NCBI GenBank assembly: GCA_946410395.1
Contig: CAMKAE010000001.1
Span: 1-33,792, forward strand
From: an uncultured Clostridia bacterium
Lineage (GTDB): Bacteria; Bacillota; Clostridia; Christensenellales; Aristaeellaceae
Direction: 5' to 3'
Length of the DNA: 33,792 nt
In this document: one piece after another, positions 15,990 to 23,636 of the stretch
Position numbering within the stretch: the stretch's first letter is position 1
Layout of the letters: every line of letters begins with the position of its first letter
Notes under the pieces: generated by a model
Database searches by the model: none
What the model saw: only the letters and a program-made list of their open reading frames with translations
What the model was told of the DNA's origin: nothing
Program-made: the position numbers and the translations under genes

Positions 15990-16043
15990 AAAGAAACTGC
16001 AAGGAACAGGTTGGGCCGTAGGGCACAAGGCTGTCCCTTGCAG
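15990..16043 (-). terminator. Intercistronic stem-loop after the binding-protein gene
   Basis: In the operon RNA, 16043-16031 and 16009-15997 form a 13-bp stem with one G-U pair and a 21-nt loop, followed by UUUCUUU. On the opposite strand the same position is an A-C mismatch, so the structure favours the operon transcript. Such hairpins after solute-binding protein genes commonly act as partial terminators or 3' stabilisers that raise binding-protein levels over the ABC subunits. Confidence 0.7.
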
Positions 16044-16065
16044 GATTCAGTTCAGTTCAGGCAGA

Positions 16066-17250
16066 TCAGTTGCCCAGGATGGTGATGCCGTCGATGTCCA
16101 GATCGAAATAGGGGGCGGAACGGAAGACAGACTCCTGGAAGGCGCCGTCCTTCACGACCTCGGTGTCGCCGGTGTAAGCCGCGTCGGAATCCACGTCGGC
16201 CAGGTAGGAGGTCAGAGGCTCGCCGTTCACGGTGAAGGTGTTCACGTCGAAGACCTGCACGGAGCCGTCCAGCAGCGCGGCCTTGACAGCCTCAACGCGC
16301 TCCACGGTGCCGGCGGCGGCCACGTTGGTGTTGATGTCGGTCAGGAGCACGGAGCCGGTCTCGATGGTGCCGGTCCAGTCGGTGTCGATGGGCTCGCCGT
16401 TCATCACGCAGGTGATCATGTATTCCATGTAAGGCGCCCAGTCAATGCGAGAGGACACGATGAAGGTGTTGGGGCAGGCGCTGACGGTGGAGCCATTGTA
16501 GGACACGTTGGGGACACCGGCAGTCTCGCAGGCCGTGGGAGCGCCCATGGAGTCGGCGTGCTGGGAGATCAGGACGCAGCCGTTGCTGATGAGCTTGACG
16601 GCGGCTTCCTTCTCCATGGCCTCGTCATACCAGGAGCTGGTGAAGGTCACTTCCATGGTGGCGGAGGGGCAGACGGAGCGGGCGCCCAGGAAGAAGCTGG
16701 TGTAGCCGCTCTTCACCTCGGCATAGGGCCAGGCGCCGACGTAGCCGATCTTCGCCTGCTCGGCGGTGATCTTGCCGCTCTCGATCATCTCGTTGAGCTT
16801 CATGCCGGCGGCGACGCCCGCCAGGAAGCGGCCCTCGTAGATGCTGGCAAAAGCGTTGTGATAGTTGTCCAGGCCCTCGGTGTGGGCGCGGGTGCCGGTG
16901 GCGTGGCAGAACTGCACGTGCGGGTTCTCGCTGGCGGCCTCGATCATGTAGGCTTCATGGCCGAAGCTGTCGGCGAAGATGATGTTGCAGCCCTCGTCGA
17001 TCAGGTCCAGGGCGGCTTCCTTGCAGGCCTGGCTCTCGTCCACGTTGGTCTTGATCAGGTACTGGACGCCCAGCTTCTCGCAGGCTTCCTTCGCGGCGTT
17101 CATGAAGTTGAGGTCATAGGTGGAGTTCTCGTCGTGCAGGAAGATGAAACCGACTTTGATGTCTTCCTTGGCCACGGGCTCGGCGGCGAAAGCAGCCACG
17201 CAGGACAGGCACAGGGCCAGCGTCAGGAGCAGAGCGATGATTTTCTTCAT
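16066..17250 (-). CDS. BMP family ABC transporter substrate-binding protein
   Basis: This 394-residue extracellular binding protein of the PnrA/BmpA family, best known for purine nucleosides, is the first gene of its operon. It has a signal peptide (MKKII, hydrophobic core) with a probable signal peptidase I site after AFA at residue 22. A Cys lies near the end of the core but does not sit in a canonical lipobox, which is unusual for this mostly lipoprotein family. The mature part begins with the family pattern KVGFIFLHDEN and includes IIFADSFGHE and GYVGAWPYAEV. The ATG has GAAGGAG upstream. The operon order is binding protein, ATPase, two permeases. Family is firm; the ligand is inferred. 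Confidence 0.93.
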   Translation of the reverse strand: MKKIIALLLTLALCLSCVAAFAAEPVAKEDIKVGFIFLHDENSTYDLNFMNAAKEACEKLGVQYLIKTNVDESQACKEAALDLIDEGCNIIFADSFGHEAYMIEAASENPHVQFCHATGTRAHTEGLDNYHNAFASIYEGRFLAGVAAGMKLNEMIESGKITAEQAKIGYVGAWPYAEVKSGYTSFFLGARSVCPSATMEVTFTSSWYDEAMEKEAAVKLISNGCVLISQHADSMGAPTACETAGVPNVSYNGSTVSACPNTFIVSSRIDWAPYMEYMITCVMNGEPIDTDWTGTIETGSVLLTDINTNVAAAGTVERVEAVKAALLDGSVQVFDVNTFTVNGEPLTSYLADVDSDAAYTGDTEVVKDGAFQESVFRSAPYFDLDIDGITILGN

Positions 17251-17302
17251 GTTGATGTCTCCTTCGTTTTCGGTCGAAGTGAATCAGAGAGCTCCCGGAA
17301 AG

Positions 17303-17395
17303 CAAAAAGCCGAACATTTATCCGGGAAACACCTTTATTGTACTCCGAATTATGGCAAACGGCAAGGCTTTTCCGGGCAAATTTTCGGCTTTTTG
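17303..17395 (-). terminator. Possible long-loop terminator of the methyltransferase gene, enclosing the next promoter
   Basis: Perfect 12-bp arms, CAAAAAGCCGAA (17303-17314) and its complement (17384-17395), are 69 nt apart. Read on the minus strand, the second arm ends in TTTTTG. No other terminator is visible between the methyltransferase stop (17442) and the BMP gene. A second pair, 17294-17303 with 17367-17377 (one bulge), interleaves with the first, so the two folds are mutually exclusive or form a pseudoknot. Confidence 0.4.
17337..17365 (-). promoter_or_regulatory. Sigma-A promoter of the BMP transporter operon
   Basis: TTGCCG (17365-17360), a 17-bp spacer and TACAAT (17342-17337). 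The predicted start near 17330 gives an ~80-nt leader, in which CCCGGA (17326-17321) can pair with TCCGGG (17299-17294). The whole promoter sits between the arms of a 12-bp inverted repeat (17303-17314 with 17384-17395). Confidence 0.7.
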
Positions 17396-17441
17396 TGAAA
17401 AAATGTGTTACTGTTTCGTTTCGGACGGCGTGTTTTCCAGC

Positions 17442-18347
17442 TTATGACAGCGGTTTGCGCAGACAGGCGGCAAAGAAGCCCTCATACAGGGAGGTGGGGC
17501 GCACGCACAGCACCTCCGGGAGGGCTGTCGGCAGGGCGGGGATCGCGCTGCGCAGCACTTCTGGGATCGGCTCCGGCGTGAGGCCGGCGTCCAGGGCGGT
17601 CTGCACCACGGCCTCGTTCTCCTCCCGCAGGACCGAGCAGGTGGCGTAGACGAGCGTTCCGCCGGGCTTGAGGACGGCGATGGCCTTACGCATCAGCGCT
17701 TTCTGCGTCTTCACGGTCTTCTGCACCCAGGCGGGCTCCATGCGCCGGGGCGGGATCCCCTCGCCGAGGAGCACGGTCCCGCTGCCGGTGCAGGGCGCGT
17801 CCAGAAGCACGGCGTCAAAGCGGAACATCGGATCCAGCTGCCGGGCGTCGGTGTTCATCACCACCGCGCGGCGCGCGCCCTGGACCTGCAGGTTGTGCCG
17901 CAGGCGCTCCGCGCGCAGGGGGTCGCGCTCGCAGCAGGTCAGGTCGATCTGCCCGCCGGAGAGGGCGGCCAGCTGAGTGCTCTTGCCGCCGGGAGCCGCG
18001 CACATGTCCAGCACGCTCATGCCGGGCTTGAGCGGCATCAGCAGGGGAGGCAGCATGGCGGAGAGTGACTGCAGGTAGACCCGGCCCTGTGCGTAGAGGG
18101 GCAAGGCTTCTACGGCCTTTTCGTCCGCGTCCGGCAGGATGCGCGCGTCGGGATACCAGGACACGGGCTGCGGGTCCAGCCCGGCGGCCCGCAACAGGGC
18201 ATCGGTCTCCGCAGGGTCGCCCCGCAGCGGGTTCAGCCGCAGCGTGACGGGACGCCGGGACACGAAGCCCGCCGTGATCTCCGCGGCCAGGGTCTCGCCG
18301 TAGTCGCGAACCAGGGCGTCCCGCAGATAGGGAGGGATCGGATTCAT
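17442..18347 (-). CDS. RsmB/NOP-family RNA m5C methyltransferase
   Basis: This 301-residue SAM-dependent enzyme would methylate cytosine C5 in RNA, most likely 16S rRNA. Motif I is LDMCAAPGGKS (113-123). Motif IV DAPCTGSG holds Cys186 and motif VI YATCS holds Cys237, the two cysteines of the m5C RNA mechanism. The first ~95 residues match the family N-terminal lobe. It ends soon after the catalytic core and lacks the C-terminal RNA-binding extension of RsmF/YebU, so it is a short form. The ATG follows TGAGGT. It is monocistronic with its own promoter. Family assignment is firm; the target cytosine is unknown. Confidence 0.92.
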   Translation of the reverse strand: MNPIPPYLRDALVRDYGETLAAEITAGFVSRRPVTLRLNPLRGDPAETDALLRAAGLDPQPVSWYPDARILPDADEKAVEALPLYAQGRVYLQSLSAMLPPLLMPLKPGMSVLDMCAAPGGKSTQLAALSGGQIDLTCCERDPLRAERLRHNLQVQGARRAVVMNTDARQLDPMFRFDAVLLDAPCTGSGTVLLGEGIPPRRMEPAWVQKTVKTQKALMRKAIAVLKPGGTLVYATCSVLREENEAVVQTALDAGLTPEPIPEVLRSAIPALPTALPEVLCVRPTSLYEGFFAACLRKPLS

Positions 18348-18400
18348 GGCGTTACCTCATTGTTTTTTTGCGAATGGATCGGTTCATGGAAACAACCATC

Positions 18401-18429
18401 AGTATAGCAAAACCGGCGGCATAAAACAA
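18401..18429 (-). promoter_or_regulatory. Sigma-A promoter of the RNA methyltransferase
   Basis: TTGTTT (18429-18424), a 17-bp spacer and TATACT (18406-18401). The -35 box is also the U-tract of the pheT terminator immediately upstream. Confidence 0.75.
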
Positions 18430-18467
18430 GGGCGCGGCGCTCCGTACGGATGACGGATGCCGCGCCC
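18422..18467 (-). terminator. Rho-independent terminator of pheST
   Basis: GGGCGCGGC (18430-18438) and GCCGCGCCC (18459-18467) form a perfect 9-bp GC-rich stem with a 20-nt loop, followed on the minus strand by TTGTTTT. It lies 14 nt past the pheT stop. Confidence 0.88.
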
Positions 18468-18481
18468 CTGCGGTGTGCGGG

Positions 18482-20881
18482 TTACGCGCGGATCACGGCC
18501 TCGTATTTCTCGGCCGCGACGCGCTGGATCTTCTCCATGGCCTTGCTGACCTCAGCCTCGGTCAGGGTGCGGTCCGGCGCCCGGAAGACGAAGGAGAAGG
18601 CGACGGACTTCCGGTTCAGGCCAAGCACGGGATTGCGGTACACGTCGAACATGTCCGCGTGCTCAAGGATGCTGCCGCCGGCGGCCGCCATGTCCTTGAG
18701 CAGGGGACCCACCTGCGCGGACTCGGCCATGACCAGGCTCAGGTCCCGTGTCACGGCGGGGTAGCGCGGCATGGGCTTCACGGTGCCCATGGGCCGGCGC
18801 AGGCGCAGCAACTGGTCCAGGTCGAACTCGGCGATGCAGGCCCGGGCGGAGAGCTCGAAGGCGTCCCGCGTGGCGGGGTTCACCTCGCCCAGCACGCAGA
18901 CGGTCTCGCCCTCGGCGACCAGCCGGGCGCTGCGGCCGGGATGCAGGTAGGGCTCGGTGTACTTTTCCACGTCGAAGGCGATGCCCAGCGCGTTCAGGAT
19001 CCGCTCCGCCACCGCCCGCAGGCTGTAGAAGTCGGCCGTCTTGCCGTAGACGCCCAGGGTCATCTTGCGGGTCTCCTCGGGCAGGTTTTCCGCCGTGCGG
19101 TGCACGGGATCGAAGACGCTGGCGATCTCAAACAGGCCGGCGCGCTCGTTGCCGTGGTTCATGTTCAGGGCCAGGGTGGAGAGCATGTCCGGTACCAGGG
19201 TGGAGCGCATGACGCTGGTGTCCTCGCCCAGGGGATTGCGGATGGGCAGCATGTTCAGCCGGGGATCGTCCGCGGACAGGCCCAGCTTCTCCACGCTCTT
19301 CGGGCTGACGAAGGAGTAGTTCATGATCTCGCAGAAGCCCAGGCCGGTCAGCAGCGCGGTGACGTCGTTCTTCAGCCGCATGCGTTCGGAGATGCCGCCG
19401 GGGGTGGTTTCGCCCCGCAGCAGGGTGCCGGGGATGTGGTCATAGCCGTAGACGCGCAGGGCTTCCTCGCTCAGGTCCGCCTCGCCCACGGTGATGTCCT
19501 GCCGGAATTCCGGCACGGTGCAGGTGAGCAGGTCGCCGTCGCGTTTGACGCCGAAGTGCAGGCTCTCCAGGATCCGGACGATCTCCTCCGGCGGGATGTC
19601 CACGCCGGTGCGCTGGGCGATGCGCCTGCAGGAGCCGGTGACGACCTGCTCCGGCACGGGGTTGGGGTAGAGGTCGATGACCCCGGGCACCACGTCGCCG
19701 GCGTCCAGCTCGTGGATCAGCTGGCAGGCGCGCTGCATGGCTTCCAGCGGCGTGCGGATGTTGACGCCCTTCTCAAAGCGGCCGGAGCTCTCCGTGCGGA
19801 TGCCCAGCGCCCGGGAGGTGAGGCGGGTCGCGGCGTAATCGAAGACCGCGCACTCGAACATGACGGTATGCGTCTTCTCCGTGATCTCGCTCTCCTCGCC
19901 GCCCATGATGCCCGCCACACAGGAGGGCTTCACCGCGTCGCAGATGGCCAGCTGGCCGGCCTGCATCACGTGCTGCTTGCCGTCCAAGGTGGTGATGAAC
20001 TCGCCCTCCTTCGCCCGGCGCACGATGATCTGATGGCCCTCCACCATGTCCAGGTCGAAGGCGTGCATCGGGTGGCCGGTCTCGAGCATCACGAAGTTGG
20101 TGATGTCCACCACGTTGTTGATAGAGCGCATGCCGGCGCCGAAGAGGTACTCCCGCAGCCACTTGGGGGAGGGGCCGACGCGCACGTTGTCGATGACCCG
20201 GGCCACATAGCGCGGGCAGAGGTCGGTGTCGCGCACCTCGACCTTCACATAGTCGCGGATGTCGCCCTTGCCGGTCTCGACGACCTTGATCTCAGGCTTT
20301 TTGAAGGCGGTGCCCAGGGCCACGGCGGTCTCGCGGGCCACGCCCCAGACGGACAGGCAATCCGGGCGGTTGGCCAGGACCTCGAAGTCCATGACCGTGT
20401 CGTCCAGGCCCAGGATGGGCTTCACGTCCGCGCCCAGGGGATGGTCTTCGTTGAAGACCAGGATGCCCTTTTCCCAGATGTTGGGATAGAGCTCCGGCGG
20501 ACACCCCAGCTCTTCGCCGGAGCAGATCATGCCCTCGGAGACCTCGCCGCGCATCTTGCCCTTCTTGATTTTCACGCCGCCGGGGAGCTTTGCCCCCGCC
20601 AGGGCCACGGGCACCAGCTGGCCCGCCGCCACGTTGGGCGCGCCGCAGACGATCTGCAGCGGCGCTTCGCCGCCCACGTCCACGGTGGTGATGTGCAGAT
20701 GGTCGGAGTTCGGGTGGTCCACGCAGGTCAGCACCCGGCCGACCACAACGCCCTCGACCTCGGCGCCCAGGGCCTCATAGCCCTCCACGCCGTCGCCGAT
20801 CATGATCATTTTGTTCATATAGGTCTCCGCGTCCACCGGAATGTCGGTGTAGGCACGGATCCATTTCATGGGGACTTTCAT
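18482..20881 (-). CDS. pheT: Phenylalanine--tRNA ligase beta subunit
   Basis: This 799-residue beta chain of the alpha2-beta2 PheRS has the normal bacterial length. The N-terminal EMAP-like tRNA-binding domain is marked by GRVLTCVDHPNSDHLHI near residues 47-63, then the B3/4 editing region, the B5 domain, and a C-terminal ferredoxin-fold anticodon-binding domain with RYPAVTRDLSLV. The ATG at 20881 is chosen because AGGAGGAGGAG lies just upstream and the protein begins with the usual MKVPMKWI; an open frame to 21049 would run into pheS. It is cotranscribed with pheS across a 16-nt gap and controlled by the T-box leader. Confidence 0.97.
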   Translation of the reverse strand: MKVPMKWIRAYTDIPVDAETYMNKMIMIGDGVEGYEALGAEVEGVVVGRVLTCVDHPNSDHLHITTVDVGGEAPLQIVCGAPNVAAGQLVPVALAGAKLPGGVKIKKGKMRGEVSEGMICSGEELGCPPELYPNIWEKGILVFNEDHPLGADVKPILGLDDTVMDFEVLANRPDCLSVWGVARETAVALGTAFKKPEIKVVETGKGDIRDYVKVEVRDTDLCPRYVARVIDNVRVGPSPKWLREYLFGAGMRSINNVVDITNFVMLETGHPMHAFDLDMVEGHQIIVRRAKEGEFITTLDGKQHVMQAGQLAICDAVKPSCVAGIMGGEESEITEKTHTVMFECAVFDYAATRLTSRALGIRTESSGRFEKGVNIRTPLEAMQRACQLIHELDAGDVVPGVIDLYPNPVPEQVVTGSCRRIAQRTGVDIPPEEIVRILESLHFGVKRDGDLLTCTVPEFRQDITVGEADLSEEALRVYGYDHIPGTLLRGETTPGGISERMRLKNDVTALLTGLGFCEIMNYSFVSPKSVEKLGLSADDPRLNMLPIRNPLGEDTSVMRSTLVPDMLSTLALNMNHGNERAGLFEIASVFDPVHRTAENLPEETRKMTLGVYGKTADFYSLRAVAERILNALGIAFDVEKYTEPYLHPGRSARLVAEGETVCVLGEVNPATRDAFELSARACIAEFDLDQLLRLRRPMGTVKPMPRYPAVTRDLSLVMAESAQVGPLLKDMAAAGGSILEHADMFDVYRNPVLGLNRKSVAFSFVFRAPDRTLTEAEVSKAMEKIQRVAAEKYEAVIRA

Positions 20882-20897
20882 CGCGCTCTCCTCCTCC

Positions 20898-21926
20898 TCA
20901 CCTGAACTGTCCCAGGAACCGCACATCGCCCTCGTAGAGGAGCCGCAGGTCCGGGATGCCGTAGCGCTGCATGGCGATGCGCTCCAGGCCGATGCCGAAG
21001 GCAAAGCCGGAATACACCGTGGGGTCGATGCCGCACATCTCCAGCACATGGGGGTTCACCATGCCGCCGCCGAGCACCTCGATCCAGCCGGTGCCCTTGC
21101 AGACGCGGCAGCCCTTGCCGTGGCAGGCCGCGCAGGTCAGGTCCACCTCGGTGGAGGGCTCGGTGAAGGGGAAGAAGGAGGGGCGGAAACGGGTCGTGAT
21201 GCCCTTGCCGTAGATCCGCTCGGCGAAGGCGTTCAGCGTACCGCGCAGGTCAGCCATGGTGACGTCCTTGTCCACCACCAGGCCCTCCATCTGATGGAAG
21301 ACCGGGCTGTGGGTGGCGTCGGCCTCGTCGGCGCGGAACACGCGGCCGGGGCAGACCACCCGGATGGGCGGCTTGCGGCTGAGCATCGTGCGGGCCTGGA
21401 TGGGGGAGGTGTGGGTGCGCAGAACGATGTTGTCGTCCACATAGAAGGTGTCCTGGGCGTCCCGGGCGGGGTGGTTCTTCGGGATGTTCATCAGCTCGAA
21501 GTTGAAGTGGTCCAGCTCCACCTCGGGGCCCTCCACCACCTCAAAGCCCATGCCGGTGAAGCAGTCGATCATCTCGTTCATCACCAGGTTCACCGGATGC
21601 GCGCTGCCCAGCGGCAGGGGCGGCACCGGCTCGGTGACGTCGATGGTCTCTGCCTGCAGCGCCGCGGCCCGCTCCATCATGCGCACGGCGTCCTGGCGCG
21701 CCTCCAGCATGGCGGTGAACTTTTCCCGGGCCGTGTTGATCAGCTGGCCCGCGGCGGGGCGCTCCTCGGGCGGCAGGGTGCCCATGCCCCGCAGCAGCGC
21801 GGTGAGCTCGCCCTTCTTGCCCAGGATCCTGACCCGCAGGTTTTCCAGCGCCTGCTTGCTGTCGGTCTTGTTCAGCTCCTGCTCCAGGGTTTCTCTGAGC
21901 TGGTCGATGGTCTCTCTCATGCCCAT
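20898..21926 (-). CDS. pheS: Phenylalanine--tRNA ligase alpha subunit
   Basis: This 342-residue catalytic chain charges tRNA-Phe. Class II motif 2 is seen as GRVFRADEADATHSPVFHQ and motif 3 as GFAFGIGLERIAM. FEVVEGPEVE precedes them, and a Cys cluster (CAACHGKGCRVC) typical of bacterial PheS lies near the C-terminal third. An N-terminal coiled-coil arm covers about residues 1-90. The ATG at 21926 has AAGGAGG 12 nt upstream; a second ATG two codons later (21920) is the alternative. Open frame continues upstream to 22073 but lies within the T-box leader. It is the first gene of pheST. Confidence 0.97.
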   Translation of the reverse strand: MGMRETIDQLRETLEQELNKTDSKQALENLRVRILGKKGELTALLRGMGTLPPEERPAAGQLINTAREKFTAMLEARQDAVRMMERAAALQAETIDVTEPVPPLPLGSAHPVNLVMNEMIDCFTGMGFEVVEGPEVELDHFNFELMNIPKNHPARDAQDTFYVDDNIVLRTHTSPIQARTMLSRKPPIRVVCPGRVFRADEADATHSPVFHQMEGLVVDKDVTMADLRGTLNAFAERIYGKGITTRFRPSFFPFTEPSTEVDLTCAACHGKGCRVCKGTGWIEVLGGGMVNPHVLEMCGIDPTVYSGFAFGIGLERIAMQRYGIPDLRLLYEGDVRFLGQFR

Positions 21927-21973
21927 GATCGATGAAAGCCTCCTTTTTTCTGATCGCCTCGGGGCAGGCAATG

Positions 21974-22005
21974 AAAAGCCTGCGCCCTGCACAAGGGACG
22001 CAGGC
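21974..22005 (-). terminator. Conditional terminator of the T-box leader
   Basis: The hairpin at 22005-21978 is GCCTGCG paired with CGCAGGC, extended inward by CCCT/AGGG around a single bulged U, followed by TTTT (21977-21974). It should form when tRNA-Phe is charged; the antiterminator uses the T-box sequence just upstream. Confidence 0.9.
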
Positions 22006-22226
22006 GAATATGCCGCGTGGTACCACCCTTTTTCCGCACGGGACCGCGGTCCGATGCGCTCGATGCCGGTCACGGGGCCGATTCCGTCGCCGCCTACAGG
22101 CCGAAGCGTTCAGCGGCGCAGCTCGGGAGGGAATGCCCGCTTCGTCCGCCGGAACGCTCTCACCTTGCCGTTCCTCTCTGAGACAGCCGTTTTGCCGCGG
22201 GGTTGGTCTCCGTCATTGCCTTTCAC
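21974..22226 (-). ncRNA. T-box leader of pheST
   Basis: This tRNA-sensing leader reads uncharged tRNA-Phe to control pheST. The T-box sequence AGGGTGGTACCACGCGG lies at 22029-22013. The competing intrinsic terminator is at 22005-21978 (GCCTGCG stem, extended by CCCT/AGGG), followed by TTTT. Stem I features are visible upstream: the AGAGAG bulge and GGTGAGAG distal loop around the GGAACG/CGTTCC stem. A UUC at 22133-22131 is a good candidate Phe specifier codon. A GGACCGCGGTCC palindrome near 22050 may belong to stem III. Confidence 0.95.
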
Positions 22227-22231
22227 GGCGC

Positions 22232-22260
22232 ATTATAGCACGGGCGCGGCCGCATTGCAA
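22232..22260 (-). promoter_or_regulatory. Sigma-A promoter of pheST
   Basis: TTGCAA (22260-22255), a 17-bp spacer and a perfect TATAAT (22237-22232), with a start expected near 22226 at the 5' edge of the T-box leader. Confidence 0.9.
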
Positions 22261-22322
22261 GCGGTTTTTCTGCGGGCGGATCACTTTGCGCTGACCAGCG
22301 GGGTATCGTTACTTGTGCCTTT

Positions 22323-22402
22323 CCAAAACCTTTACTTTTTTCACCGCAAAACGCCAAAAAAGGAAAGGTTTTGGGGCGGGCATACGCCAAAAAAGGAAAG
22401 GT
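22323..22402. repeat. Inverted and direct repeat cluster in the gap between pheST and the LCP gene
   Basis: A 19-nt arm (22323-22341) pairs with 22356-22374 at 18 of 19 positions around a 14-nt loop. In addition, the 19-mer acgccaaaaaaggaaaggt occurs exactly twice, at 22351-22369 and 22384-22402, 33 nt apart. No coding frame uses it and no U-run follows the hairpin on the minus strand. It may be a dispersed intergenic repeat. The rest of the 22261-22495 gap holds only the terminator at 22435-22460. Confidence 0.6.
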
Positions 22403-22434
22403 CATGCAGATGCCGCTCCGGCGGCACGCAAACG

Positions 22435-22460
22435 AAAACTCCCCGGCATCGGCCGGAGAG
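22435..22460 (-). terminator. Rho-independent terminator of the LCP gene
   Basis: On the minus strand CTCTCCGGC (22460-22452) pairs with GCCGGGGAG (22447-22439) with one U-G pair and a CGAT loop, followed by TTTTCGTTT. It lies 36 nt past the stop. Confidence 0.8.
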
Positions 22461-22495
22461 CTTTTCCGAGACATTGCGGTGTGCGAACCAGAGGA

Positions 22496-23596
22496 TCAGG
22501 TTCCGTACTCCACATACAGGTTTTCCATGACCCAGCGCGTGAGGTCTTCCTCGTCCACATAGCACTCCTCGATCTCGTAGGGCTCGTTCAGCGAAGTGCG
22601 GTAGACCAGGCGGCTGGTGTGGGTGGAGGCTGGGATGTAAGGTTCGCGCACGGTGTAGTTGTAGGTTTTAACCAGGGTGTTGACGATCCAGCCCTGGCTC
22701 ATGTCCATGGTGGCGATATCGGCTACGCCGTCCACCAGGGTGCTTGCAAAGCTGCTGTCCTGGGCCACCATGGCCTGCATCTGCTTGGCGGCTGCTTTCA
22801 TGAATTCCTTCTGCCGCGCCATGCGGGAGACGTTGCGTCCGTCGCCCACCTGCATGCGGGCCCGGGTCACCAGCACGGCCTGACGGTCCGTCAGCTTGAC
22901 CGTGTTGCCGGCGGTGAGCACACTGGTCTCCGCGGCATCCACGCTGCCCAGCTCCTCCGGGAGTTCCATGCCGATGAGGTCGGTCAGATCCTCGGGGATC
23001 ACCATCTCCACACCGCCCAGCAGGTGGTTGATGGCCGGAATGCCGGCAATGTTCATGGAGATGGTGCGGTCCACCCAGGCGTGATCCATCAGATCCAGGA
23101 CAGCCGTGACCGTGTTCCGGTCGCAGGCGGCCAGGTCTTTGCCGTAGCAGTGGGACAGGGCGATGTTCAGGACCTTGGTGCCCTGGGGACGGCCGCCGAG
23201 CTCGCTCAGGGTGTGGATCGGCGTCATGGTGTCCCGGTCCAGCTGGCACATGCGGATCTCCTCCTTGCCGTGGTCGATCACCACCAGCAGCAGGAAGTCT
23301 GAGCAGCCACCATCCTGGTAGCCCTTCAGCTCAAGCTCGCTCAGGGGGACGTCCTTGTCGTAGCCGATCAGCAGAAGCGTCTCGACGTTATAGTTTTTGC
23401 GGTAACGCTTGCCGTTCCAGTCGACCAGGTAGGAGGATAAAGCACCATTTGTTTCTGCGTTATTCTGTGCTTCCGCACTCAGTAGATCATTTGAATCCTC
23501 TGTGCGGGGCTCCGTCAGATGCAGGGCGAGCAGCGCGCCGGCGAGCAGAACAACGGTGCAGATCAGCGCGATCAAGCCTTTCTTTCGTTGAGACAT
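22496..23596 (-). CDS. LCP (LytR-CpsA-Psr) family protein
   Basis: This 366-residue protein has one N-terminal membrane segment (about 7-25) and an extracellular LCP-like domain. LCP enzymes transfer undecaprenyl-linked glycopolymers to peptidoglycan. Visible family features are LLLIGYDKD (74-82), CSDFLLLVVID (98-108), LDRDT (119-123) and GDGRNVSRMARQKEFM (251-266), matching the SD, R-D and R-x-x-x-R-x-x-RQ elements. The sequence is divergent and the C-terminal ~60 residues are not recognised. ATG follows GAGAGGTG. It is second in an operon, 40 nt after the SdrD_B-like secreted protein, with no terminator between, which suggests related cell-surface roles. Confidence 0.83.
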   Translation of the reverse strand: MSQRKKGLIALICTVVLLAGALLALHLTEPRTEDSNDLLSAEAQNNAETNGALSSYLVDWNGKRYRKNYNVETLLLIGYDKDVPLSELELKGYQDGGCSDFLLLVVIDHGKEEIRMCQLDRDTMTPIHTLSELGGRPQGTKVLNIALSHCYGKDLAACDRNTVTAVLDLMDHAWVDRTISMNIAGIPAINHLLGGVEMVIPEDLTDLIGMELPEELGSVDAAETSVLTAGNTVKLTDRQAVLVTRARMQVGDGRNVSRMARQKEFMKAAAKQMQAMVAQDSSFASTLVDGVADIATMDMSQGWIVNTLVKTYNYTVREPYIPASTHTSRLVYRTSLNEPYEIEECYVDEEDLTRWVMENLYVEYGT

Positions 23597-23636
23597 ACCG
23601 GTTCACCTCTCTCTTTGTGATCGGAGCGAAAGCGGC

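Noticed and set aside
17251..17330. Purine riboswitch in the BMP operon leader
   Set aside because: The conserved core and loop-loop sequences of the purine aptamer are not seen; only simple hairpins are present.
17391..17409. TTGTGAAAAAA-type sequence resembling a Rex half-site
   Set aside because: The second half does not match the inverted TTCACAA needed for a Rex operator.
18473..20905. Plus-strand open frame of 810 codons opposite pheT
   Set aside because: Antisense shadow of pheT; composition is biased and no family motif is seen.
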